Below are positions 1 through 6,518 of a DNA stretch of 7,165 bases, one piece after another. A model generated the notes under the pieces. That model saw nothing but the letters and a program-made list of their open reading frames with translations. It made no database searches and had not been told where the DNA came from. Numbering within the stretch: the stretch's first letter is position 1; every line of letters begins with the position of its first letter. This DNA is from Candidatus Hydrogenedentota bacterium (GTDB lineage Bacteria; Hydrogenedentota; Hydrogenedentia; Hydrogenedentales; SLHB01). The DNA is taken from NCBI GenBank assembly GCA_003552485.1, contig PUMX01000538.1, positions 1 through 7,165 on the forward strand, read 5' to 3'. The translations under genes and the position numbers were made by a program.

Positions 1-6
1 AACCAT

Positions 7-471
7 ATGAGCGGTGGGGGTGTCGCTACGCCGCCTGGGGTGAATATACCGGGACCGCAAACGACCGGCGCCGCTATGCGGGATGCGACGCGCTGGGCGC
101 TGCGCGATATGTTGGGCCGGGACAGGGGCGCGCCGTTGACGGGCCAGCACTGGCCGGGTTTACAGGGTTCGCGCGCCGCGGTCGACGACGACGACGGTGG
201 GGACAGGTTATCGCTGTCGCAATATCGGTTGGATGAGTTGGGCGGCGAACCGGCGGAGAGGGACGGGCTAGAGAAGCTGCGCGGTAAAGAGAAGCCTACG
301 GGTGGCGGCAGGGTGGAGAAGGTCGCGGAGTTGAAAGCCCGGTTAGAGGAGTTGTCGCGACAATGGGATGCTGTGGATAGACGCGATAGCGGTATGAGGG
401 ACAAGGTCCGAGACATTACCGCAGAGCGGAGAGAAATAAGTGAGCAGTTGGATAAGCTGCTTGACAGGTAA
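7..471 (+). CDS. Small charged coiled-coil protein, probable phage virion or assembly protein (start uncertain)
   Basis: I do not recognise this 154-residue product. Residues 1-25 are rich in Gly, Pro and Thr and probably disordered. Residues 26-40 look like a short amphipathic helix. A run of four Asp (60-63) is encoded by four GAC repeats. From about residue 101 to the end the sequence is highly charged with heptad-like Leu, Val and Ile spacing, which predicts a coiled coil. There is no cysteine, membrane segment or signal peptide. The ATG at 7 is taken as the start, but only six bases precede it and no ribosome site can be judged, so the frame may continue leftwards. An internal ATG at 76 lacks a Shine-Dalgarno. 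It ends 10 bp before the giant virion-type gene and is surely co-transcribed with it. A scaffold, chaperone or minor structural role is inference from position and the coiled coil only. Confidence 0.7.
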   Translation: MSGGGVATPPGVNIPGPQTTGAAMRDATRWALRDMLGRDRGAPLTGQHWPGLQGSRAAVDDDDGGDRLSLSQYRLDELGGEPAERDGLEKLRGKEKPTGGGRVEKVAELKARLEELSRQWDAVDRRDSGMRDKVRDITAERREISEQLDKLLDR

Positions 472-477
472 AGGTGA
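471..477 (+). promoter_or_regulatory. Ribosome binding site AAGGTGA
   Basis: AAGGTGA begins on the last base of the preceding TAA stop and lies 4 bases before the ATG at 482. It supports that ATG as the start of the 1387-residue protein. Confidence 0.7.
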
Positions 478-481
478 ATAA

Positions 482-3400
482 ATGCTATCAGCGGCGGATA
501 AACGACGGCTGTTCGGCGGTATGTATCGCGGCGCGCCGGGCGCGCGGCAACAGCGGGACGAGGATGTGCCTGAGCCGTCTGAGGAATTGCAGCGGCGCTC
601 CATCTTCATGCGCGTGCTCGACTATGTGAACCGTCCGTATTCCGGGATTGTTGGCGGGCTTACCGAGTTGGTGAGCGGCCGCCCGTCGCATATTGCGAGT
701 TCGATGGCCGACGGGTTCATGGGCCGCGAACAGTTTAGCGCCTATGATTTACTGGTGGCCGCGGGCGCAAACCCGGACTCGAATTGGACGCGTTGGGGCG
801 GCGTGGCGCTGGATTTGTTTCCGGGCGGGTTCATTGACCCGGTTTCGTATTTGACCATGGGCGCCACCCGGTTGGGCCGCGTGGCGCGTCAGTTTGGCAA
901 GGGCGAAGACCTGGTGCAGGCCGCGCGTTCTCGGATGCTGTTGGACAGCCGGAGCGGGCGCGGCATAGCGGGCCGCCAGTTGGCGGATCAAGGGTTGCCC
1001 ACGCGAATGCAAACAGAGGGCCTTGATTTAGCCGGGCATGGGCTGAGCCGTCCGCAGATAGGCGCGGACGCGGCCGGGCTCGCCCCGCGCAAAGGGCTTG
1101 GCGCCGGGGCGCGTGTGGAGCAGACATTCGACCTATACAACCCGATGACGGGCGATGTCACGCCGCATACGTTTGTGGGCCGCACGAAAGAAATGGGGTA
1201 TCCGCACAAGAAAGTGCCGTCCCGTTTCGGTATGCAAGACGTGCCCGATTACGTCGAGGCGGCGAAATGGGGTTGGTGGAACCCCGTGAATTTCGCGGGC
1301 CAGCCGTTGATTCCGCAAGCGGCCGCGATCCCGGCTGCGCGCGCGCGTCAGTTGTTGACAGACAAGCTGGCGGACTCCAAGAGCTACGCGTGGGTGCGCA
1401 ACATTGTCGGCGGCTACCGCGCCAAGATGAAGAAGTTCCCCGAGGAAGCGGCGCTGATGACGCGCATGGAACGGCATCGCGGCGCGCGCGACGCGGATTA
1501 CGGCTCGATAGTAGAGCACCTGCAAAGCCAACACAGGCTGAATGAGCGCCAGTTGAGCGCGCTCACCTTCATTCAGGAAGACCCGGACGCGCTGTCCGAG
1601 TTCATGCAGTTGGTCCGCGGCGAGCGCACGGCGATACGCCGGTTGGCGCCGAAAGCGGGCATGGCCCCGGAAGATTTGCGCGGGGCCATGACGGATCTGG
1701 CCGAGCGCGCCAAGCCGTTCTACAAGACCTGGTCGGATATGTCGAAATCCTTGGACACGCGCATGGCGAATGAGTTGCGGCATTTCCGGGAAGCGGCGCA
1801 ACGCCAAGTGGGCAACGTGCCCGATGCCGAAGCGCATGCAGAGGCGTTGGTCCGCGCGTCTCAAGCGCGCCGGCCGGCGAAAGGCGTGGACCCGATTATC
1901 TCCCTGGATTCCGGTCACGGCATCCCTTTGTCCGATACAGACGCGATTATGAAATCGAAGATGCGCCTGGCCGACGGCAGCCCATTGAACCGGGATACGG
2001 TGGAGGCGATTACCGAATGGGCGCGCTGGCACGCGTGGGGCCGGCATCCGGGCCTGCAACGCGAAGCGCCGCAGACGGCGGATATCGCGCGCGAGTACGC
2101 AAACTGGCTGACCGTGAAACGGTTCGGTAGCGATAAGCGGCAATTCGAGTATCTGGCCGATGTGGCGCGCAAGGAAAAGCAGCACATTCGCCGCGCGGTC
2201 AAGCAACACAATGACAGCGTGCCCCGGAAAGGCCCGTATGACGTTGTTGGCGAAGAACAGCGCGTCCAGATGATGCGCCGCATGGACGAAATCGACGATA
2301 ACATGCTTCGCCCGGCGGTTGAGTTTCGCGACAAAGAGCGGGCGGCCCGGTTTTGGGAAGGGTATTTGGAGCGCCAGTTCTACCCCGAGTTGGAATTGCC
2401 GCAAGAGATGCGCGACATCTTCCGGGCGGGCGACATAAGCGCGGACGAGTTGCGGCGCGTGATAGACGCGCGCAAGGCGCTGCAACCAGTGTTGGACGAT
2501 GCGAACCGGCTGTACGCGTCGCGCGGCGTGCATTGGGGGCGCAAAGCGGGCAAGGGTTACGTGCCGCACGTCAACAAAAAGCAATACCATGCGGACATTG
2601 AAGAATTCGGCCGCTCGAAAATCGGTAAACAGTGGGGCGGCGAAGCGATGATCCAACGGTTGCGCGCGGACTATTTGCAGCACGTGCCGGACGCTACTGA
2701 ACAGCAGATACAATCGTTCATTCACGAGTTTGTGCATCGCGCGTCCCGGTCGAAAAGCATTCAGCGCGGGCCGGACGGCCGCTTGATGACGGGCCGTTTC
2801 GACGCGTTCAAGCATCGCGACTTCGATTGGCCGATTGCTGTGATTAACGCGTCGATGGACACGTTGCGGTTCCACGACAACACATTTGCCCTGGCGAACC
2901 GCGCGTACCAGACGGCGAGCAACTGGGCGCACGGCTACGATTTGTATTCGGCGATGAAGCGGTCGCCGTATGCGCGCAAGCTGAAGAAGGGCGAAGCGAT
3001 GCCTGAAGGGTATTCGCTGATGGGTCCGCGTGGCCGTGAACCGTACTACGTGCCCGGTGGCGGGCCGAACCCGTTCGAGGGGTGGATTATACCGGACGAG
3101 TTGCAAACGTTGATTGACGGGCGAATGCGGGCCATTGAGCACCTTTCCACAGACGAGGGGATACGCGGGTTTATGAGCGTCGCGCACAAGATTCGGCGCG
3201 TGTATTCCGCATGGACATTGACGCCGTTCCCGAGCTATCACTTCCGCAACCTGGCGTCCGATTTGATGCTGGGTTATCAAGCGGGCCTGAACCCGGCCAA
3301 CCCGGCGAAATGGGAGCGGTTCATGGCCTCGGGCGATCTGATCCGGTTGGCGTCCCGGAACGATCCCGGCCGGTTCGGCGCGTTCGTCGACAATCTGAAG

Positions 3401-4645
3401 CGCAAGTATCCGGGCCAAGTGCCGGATGATATAAACCCCGAGCGGCTTCGGGGCATCATGCGTTCTCAGGGCGTCATTGACGTGTCCCCGCGCGATCTGG
3501 AGGATTTTCGGCCGGTCCGTGAAACGCAGCGGTTCAAGCTTCCTGAAGAATTCAGTATTGAACGCTGGAGCCGCGTGTGGGATGAGTACGATCACCCGTT
3601 TCTCAAGTGGGGTATGGAGCAGGGCTCTAAGGTGAACGATTTCACGCGCGGCGCGTTGTTTATGGACAAGCTAGAGGAGAGCCTACAGCACGGCGTGCGC
3701 TGGCAACAGGCGCTGAAGAACGCTGAGGAGACGGTGGCCCGGCATCTGTTGGATTACCGTGACTTGTTGCCGTTTGAGCGGCAGTACGCGCGGTTGGCGG
3801 TCCCGTTCTACACGTGGAGCGCGAAGAACATTCCAAACCAAATCCAGACGATGATTACCGATCCCGGCCGCTACGCGTACTTGGAGCGCGCGTATTTCGG
3901 CGCGTGGAACGGGTTTGACGGCGAGTTCTTGCCTGAAGACGTGCCCGAATGGATGCAGTTGAACCTTGGTTTGCCGTTGCGCAAGATTACGAAAGCGGAC
4001 GGCGATGTGGAGTATGCGGTGGCGATTCCGACGGGCTGGGCGCCCGCCTCGGACGTGGTTCAATTCGCGCACGCGTTCCGGCGCAACCGGGAAACGGGCA
4101 AGCGCGGCGCCACCAATTTCCTTTCGATGCTGGCCCCGTGGTTTCGCCAGCTGTTCGAGCAGGTCTACAATATTGACACGTTTACCGGCCGCGCCATTGA
4201 CGAGGGCCGCATTTCCGATGTGTACGGGTTGCCCGTGCCCCCGTCCGTGGCGCATTTGTTGCGCGACGTGCGGTTTGTTTCCGAGTTGGACCGTTTGAAT
4301 CCCGGCGGCATTTTCACAAACTTGGGCGTGCAACGCGGTTGGTGGGAAGATCAGCGGCCGGACCGTTTGGAGCCTGCTGAGCGCGAGCGTTGGCAGCGGT
4401 TTTTGACGGGCACGCGCGCGTACGGCGCCGAGCCCGTGCGCGACCATGAGCGGCGTTTGCGTGACCTGCGCATAGAACGCAACCGTCTGGGCCAGCAGAT
4501 GCGCTGGGCCGCGGGTCAAGGGCAGACCTTGGAGGTTCAGCGGCAAGAGCGCCGGATGGAGCAACTGGAGCAGGAAGCGGCTGCGCGCGAGCGGCGTATA
4601 ATGGAGGTGAAACGTGAACGTCAGGAAGGTGGGCGGGGGAGGTAA
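482..4645 (+). CDS. Giant (1387 aa) phage internal/ejected virion-type protein, large polyvalent-protein-like
   Basis: This long, mostly helical-looking protein resembles the very large proteins encoded among structural genes of many tailed phages, usually labelled internal virion, structural or large polyvalent protein. Recognisable stretches, from memory of such families, are: FIDPVSYLTMG at 117-127; a GYVPH motif at 692-696; LTPFPSYHFRNLASD at 913-927; and FERQYARLAVPFYTW at 1098-1112, followed by KNIPNQ and a DPGRYAYLERA segment. Residues 1316-1387 are dense in Arg, Glu and Gln and predict a coiled coil. No cysteine occurs in the whole protein. I see no signal peptide, clear membrane helix or intact catalytic motif, so no enzyme activity is claimed. 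The ATG at 482 has a good Shine-Dalgarno. The C-terminal Gly/Arg codons also form the ribosome site of the next gene. A role in genome ejection or inside the particle is inference; a portal or capsid protein is unlikely. The reading frame is certain and the function moderately so. Confidence 0.75.
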   Translation: MLSAADKRRLFGGMYRGAPGARQQRDEDVPEPSEELQRRSIFMRVLDYVNRPYSGIVGGLTELVSGRPSHIASSMADGFMGREQFSAYDLLVAAGANPDSNWTRWGGVALDLFPGGFIDPVSYLTMGATRLGRVARQFGKGEDLVQAARSRMLLDSRSGRGIAGRQLADQGLPTRMQTEGLDLAGHGLSRPQIGADAAGLAPRKGLGAGARVEQTFDLYNPMTGDVTPHTFVGRTKEMGYPHKKVPSRFGMQDVPDYVEAAKWGWWNPVNFAGQPLIPQAAAIPAARARQLLTDKLADSKSYAWVRNIVGGYRAKMKKFPEEAALMTRMERHRGARDADYGSIVEHLQSQHRLNERQLSALTFIQEDPDALSEFMQLVRGERTAIRRLAPKAGMAPEDLRGAMTDLAERAKPFYKTWSDMSKSLDTRMANELRHFREAAQRQVGNVPDAEAHAEALVRASQARRPAKGVDPIISLDSGHGIPLSDTDAIMKSKMRLADGSPLNRDTVEAITEWARWHAWGRHPGLQREAPQTADIAREYANWLTVKRFGSDKRQFEYLADVARKEKQHIRRAVKQHNDSVPRKGPYDVVGEEQRVQMMRRMDEIDDNMLRPAVEFRDKERAARFWEGYLERQFYPELELPQEMRDIFRAGDISADELRRVIDARKALQPVLDDANRLYASRGVHWGRKAGKGYVPHVNKKQYHADIEEFGRSKIGKQWGGEAMIQRLRADYLQHVPDATEQQIQSFIHEFVHRASRSKSIQRGPDGRLMTGRFDAFKHRDFDWPIAVINASMDTLRFHDNTFALANRAYQTASNWAHGYDLYSAMKRSPYARKLKKGEAMPEGYSLMGPRGREPYYVPGGGPNPFEGWIIPDELQTLIDGRMRAIEHLSTDEGIRGFMSVAHKIRRVYSAWTLTPFPSYHFRNLASDLMLGYQAGLNPANPAKWERFMASGDLIRLASRNDPGRFGAFVDNLKRKYPGQVPDDINPERLRGIMRSQGVIDVSPRDLEDFRPVRETQRFKLPEEFSIERWSRVWDEYDHPFLKWGMEQGSKVNDFTRGALFMDKLEESLQHGVRWQQALKNAEETVARHLLDYRDLLPFERQYARLAVPFYTWSAKNIPNQIQTMITDPGRYAYLERAYFGAWNGFDGEFLPEDVPEWMQLNLGLPLRKITKADGDVEYAVAIPTGWAPASDVVQFAHAFRRNRETGKRGATNFLSMLAPWFRQLFEQVYNIDTFTGRAIDEGRISDVYGLPVPPSVAHLLRDVRFVSELDRLNPGGIFTNLGVQRGWWEDQRPDRLEPAERERWQRFLTGTRAYGAEPVRDHERRLRDLRIERNRLGQQMRWAAGQGQTLEVQRQERRMEQLEQEAAARERRIMEVKRERQEGGRGR
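4635..4642 (+). promoter_or_regulatory. Strong ribosome binding site GGGGGAGG for a TTG start
   Basis: GGGGGAGG sits inside the last codons of the 1387-residue gene, 6 bases before the TTG at 4649. It is the main reason to accept TTG as the start of the small membrane protein, since no ATG lies near it in that frame. Overlap with the upstream coding end implies translational coupling. Confidence 0.7.
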
Positions 4646-4648
4646 GCG

Positions 4649-4879
4649 TTGGCGAATGAGAGTTGGAAAGTGGCGAACGCGCGTTTGGATCAATGGCTTG
4701 TGAATATAGACAAACGGTTGGGCCGATTGGAGATGGAAATGGACAAGTTAAGAGAGGAAAATCGGTGCTTGAAAGACCGTTGGCCGGCGACCGCGGTGCA
4801 TCAAGTGCGGATTATGGCCGCGGCGATAGGCGTGCTGACTTCGGCGCTGATTGCCGCATTGGTGGCGCTATGGAGTTGA
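4649..4879 (+). CDS. Holin / XhlA-like lysis protein, one C-terminal membrane helix
   Basis: A 76-residue protein with two parts. Residues 8-45 are charged with heptad-like Leu/Ile spacing and predict a coiled coil or amphipathic helix. Residues 55-75 are almost entirely hydrophobic (Ile, Met, Ala, Leu, Val) and form one tail-anchored membrane helix that ends at the C-terminal Trp-Ser. This layout matches haemolysin XhlA-type and related small phage lysis proteins. It lies directly upstream of, and overlaps by 10 bp, an endolysin without a signal peptide. The inferred job is to permeabilise the inner membrane so the amidase reaches the wall. Initiation is at TTG, supported by the strong Shine-Dalgarno, and this may limit or time synthesis. 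Met29 and Met31 are possible internal starts. Alternatives are a spanin-like or other accessory lysis protein, because single-helix proteins cannot be assigned from sequence alone. Confidence 0.72.
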   Translation: MANESWKVANARLDQWLVNIDKRLGRLEMEMDKLREENRCLKDRWPATAVHQVRIMAAAIGVLTSALIAALVALWS

Positions 4880-5508
4880 CAACGTTCGAGGAATGGGCGC
4901 AAACGCAGCCGGAGACGATGGTCGAGCGCGCGCCCTGGCGCAACAAGCCGAAGATGGTGATTTTACATCATTCGGCATCGGGCGATGTCGATGCGGCCGA
5001 GGTGGATCGCTGGCATAAAGAGGCGGGCAGTTTCGGTGTGGGTTACCATTACCTGATACAGTTCGACGGCACATGCGAGCGCGGCCGGGCCGAACGGCAA
5101 TCGGGCGCCCATGCCGGGCCGGAATACAACTCGCGGTCGCTTGGCGTAATGTTGGCGGGCAACTTCGAGGAGCACAAGCCGACGGACGCGCAGATGCGGC
5201 GCTTGAAATGGTTGTTGGAAGCGCGGATGCCCGAGTACGGGTTGGGCGCGCATTGTCTAGTCAAGCACCGGACTAAGCGTGCGACGGCGTGTCCGGGCAA
5301 GCATTTCCCGATGGACAAGGTGCGTGGCTGGTTTGTTAAGGCGAAACGCTACGAGGTGCGGATTGAAAGCCCGGTGGGCAAAGACGTTTTTCATTACTAT
5401 TTCATGGGCGTGAACGCCAACTCCCAAGACGAGGCCCGTGAACGCGTCGAGAAGGCCCTGGGTGACGGCGAAAAGGTGATAGGGGAACCCAAGTGGCTTT
5501 CGGACTGA
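4870..5508 (+). CDS. Endolysin: N-acetylmuramoyl-L-alanine amidase, T7-lysozyme-like (Amidase_2/PGRP fold)
   Basis: This 212-residue zinc amidase cleaves the bond between N-acetylmuramic acid and L-Ala in peptidoglycan at lysis. The amidase domain covers about residues 28-155. Predicted zinc ligands are His33 (in ILHHSAS), His133 and Cys141 (in TACPG); the His-to-Cys spacing of 8 equals T7 lysozyme His122-Cys130. Tyr59 in GVGYHYLI matches T7 Tyr46, and SLGVMLAGNF at 90-99 matches its core strand. The T7 Lys128 position holds Thr139, as in catalytic animal PGRP amidases. Residues 159-212 add a small domain of apparent beta-alpha-beta pattern that I do not recognise, possibly for wall binding. 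There is no signal peptide, so export depends on a holin. ATG 4870 is chosen because it gives a normal N-terminus and a 10-bp overlap with the holin gene. The same frame is open further upstream, but that part reads as a shadow of the holin gene. Only a weak GGTGG precedes this ATG, suggesting coupled translation. Confidence 0.93.
   Translation: MELTTFEEWAQTQPETMVERAPWRNKPKMVILHHSASGDVDAAEVDRWHKEAGSFGVGYHYLIQFDGTCERGRAERQSGAHAGPEYNSRSLGVMLAGNFEEHKPTDAQMRRLKWLLEARMPEYGLGAHCLVKHRTKRATACPGKHFPMDKVRGWFVKAKRYEVRIESPVGKDVFHYYFMGVNANSQDEARERVEKALGDGEKVIGEPKWLSD
5481..5486 (+). promoter_or_regulatory. Ribosome binding site AGGGGA for a GTG start
   Basis: AGGGGA lies 6 bases before GTG 5493, inside the end of the amidase gene. 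It supports GTG as the start of the cysteine-rich protein despite a 16-bp overlap with the amidase. Confidence 0.65.
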
Positions 5509-6518
5509 TTCGCCGCTTAGGCGAGCGTATACGCCGCTTCATTGTCGCGGGCCATGGCGAACCGGGCTATTTGCCCGGCGCTTTTGTATTTTGCGACGCC
5601 ACCGGCAAGCGCCGGTATCTGTTCACGCGTTTGGACGGGCAAGTGCGTATTTCGGAGACGCCGCCGGTGTCCGAGGAATGCGGCGTTCCGTTGTGTACGG
5701 GCGAAGCGGGCGAAGGCGCGGAATTGCCGCCGGGCTTGCAGTATGAGACGCTGGTGTCGTGGGGCGAGGAGTTGGGTTGGTTTGCGAATAACGTTCTGAC
5801 CGTGGAGGTTCCGCGGCGGGAGGCGATAGTAGATCACACGCTGGTGATTAACCCGCAACCGGAGCCGGTAGGAGAGCCGGCGGTGGAAGGGGTAATGGTC
5901 GCCGCGGAGGATTGCGAGACGCTTTCGGTGTCGGCGGACGTGCAAACTGGCGAGTACACTATTGCGTATATGCGCACGGTGCTGATCCCGCTGGGCGAAG
6001 CGGATACGATTTACGGTTCCTGGGTGGAAGTGGGCGCGCCGGGCACGTTTGGCTCGCAGTTGGAAATCGATGAAGGGGAAGACTACGACGTTATTGTCGA
6101 GCTATGGGACGAGCCTGAGGGCGCGATTATAGCGCAAAGCGCTTCGCAGCTATTCGCGGGCGTGTTGTGTTGCAATGATTGTGAGCCGGGTGTACTGAAA
6201 GACACGTATTACCTGTATTGGCCTGAATGGGGCGTGATGAAGGCCGAGTGGAGCTCTGATTGCAATTGGCGATGGACTGAGCCGGATGTTGAAATATCGC
6301 CAAAAACTGCGCGACTTAGTTGGAACAGCTTTCAAGAGCGGTGGATGGTGAAGTTGCTGGAACCGGCGTTGATGGGTGCGCCGAAGTGTGAATTCGAGGT
6401 GTTTGGCGTGTTTACGCCGTGCAACCCTGTGGGCGTGTACGACTATGTAGCTTTTTGTGAAGGAGATTGCCCGAGCTGCACGGACCCGGTAACAGTGACG
6501 GAAGAGGAGCCGGGCTGA
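5493..6518 (+). CDS. Unrecognised cysteine-rich acidic protein (341 aa), likely virion-associated
   Basis: I recognise no family. The first 20 residues form an Arg-rich amphipathic helix, too basic for a signal peptide. The rest is acidic, with alternating hydrophobic and polar stretches plus many Gly, Pro and aromatic residues, suggesting beta-sandwich domains. Residues about 140-224 could be an Ig- or fibronectin-like fold (inference). Thirteen cysteines stand out: 34, 63, 68, 141, 226, 227, 230, 257, 299, 310, 322, 326 and 329. They include a CCNDC cluster at 226-230 and a CxxxCxxC cluster at 322-329. Such clusters could bind metal or form disulfides. The tail is very acidic (EEEPG). GTG 5493 is supported by AGGGGA and overlaps the amidase end by 16 bp; the stop overlaps the next ATG as ATGA-like TGATG. 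Placement between endolysin and a tail-fibre-like gene suggests a tail or surface structural part, but an accessory lysis role is not excluded. Confidence 0.6.
   Translation: MAFGLIRRLGERIRRFIVAGHGEPGYLPGAFVFCDATGKRRYLFTRLDGQVRISETPPVSEECGVPLCTGEAGEGAELPPGLQYETLVSWGEELGWFANNVLTVEVPRREAIVDHTLVINPQPEPVGEPAVEGVMVAAEDCETLSVSADVQTGEYTIAYMRTVLIPLGEADTIYGSWVEVGAPGTFGSQLEIDEGEDYDVIVELWDEPEGAIIAQSASQLFAGVLCCNDCEPGVLKDTYYLYWPEWGVMKAEWSSDCNWRWTEPDVEISPKTARLSWNSFQERWMVKLLEPALMGAPKCEFEVFGVFTPCNPVGVYDYVAFCEGDCPSCTDPVTVTEEEPG
5601..5616 (+). repeat. Short perfect inverted repeat within a gene
   Basis: ACCGGC and GCCGGT flank a 4-base AAGC loop, forming a perfect 6-bp stem about 110 bases into the cysteine-rich gene. 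There is no U-tract, so it is not a terminator. GC-rich coding DNA gives such hairpins by chance, and no function is claimed. Confidence 0.3.
6504..6509 (+). promoter_or_regulatory. Ribosome binding site GAGGAG
   Basis: GAGGAG lies 8 bases before ATG 6518, within the last codons of the cysteine-rich gene. It sets the start of the tail-fibre-like gene. The TGATG stop/start overlap adds to the case for translational coupling. Confidence 0.7.

Noticed and set aside
461..489. TTGACA resembling a -35 promoter box just before the giant gene
   Set aside because: At 17 bases spacing the sequence is GCTATC, a poor -10. The match lies in the coding end of the first gene. Another TTGACA at 4876 also lacks a -10 partner.
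531..545. Perfect GC-rich inverted repeat GCGCGCC-G-GGCGCGC near the start of the giant gene
   Set aside because: It encodes ordinary residues (RGAPGAR region) in GC-rich DNA, with an unusably short loop and no U-tract. Chance is the simplest explanation.
1133..3595. 820-codon open frame on the minus strand opposite the giant gene
   Set aside because: Its codons are exactly in phase with the sense gene, so a stop would need a sense TTA, CTA or TCA codon. These are avoided here in favour of TTG, CTG and TCG. The predicted product is an Arg/His/Ala/Leu/Val-rich mixture with no family features. The same holds for the minus-strand frame at 3683-4693.
4663..4869. Upstream extension of the amidase frame (69 extra residues)
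   Set aside because: It runs inside the holin gene in another frame, is low in hydrophobic order, has no ribosome site, and would give the amidase an odd N-terminus. The ATG at 4870 is preferred.
6131..6143. Small inverted repeat AGCGC-AAA-GCGCT in the cysteine-rich gene
   Set aside because: A 5-bp stem within coding sequence, with no U-run, is expected by chance at this base composition.
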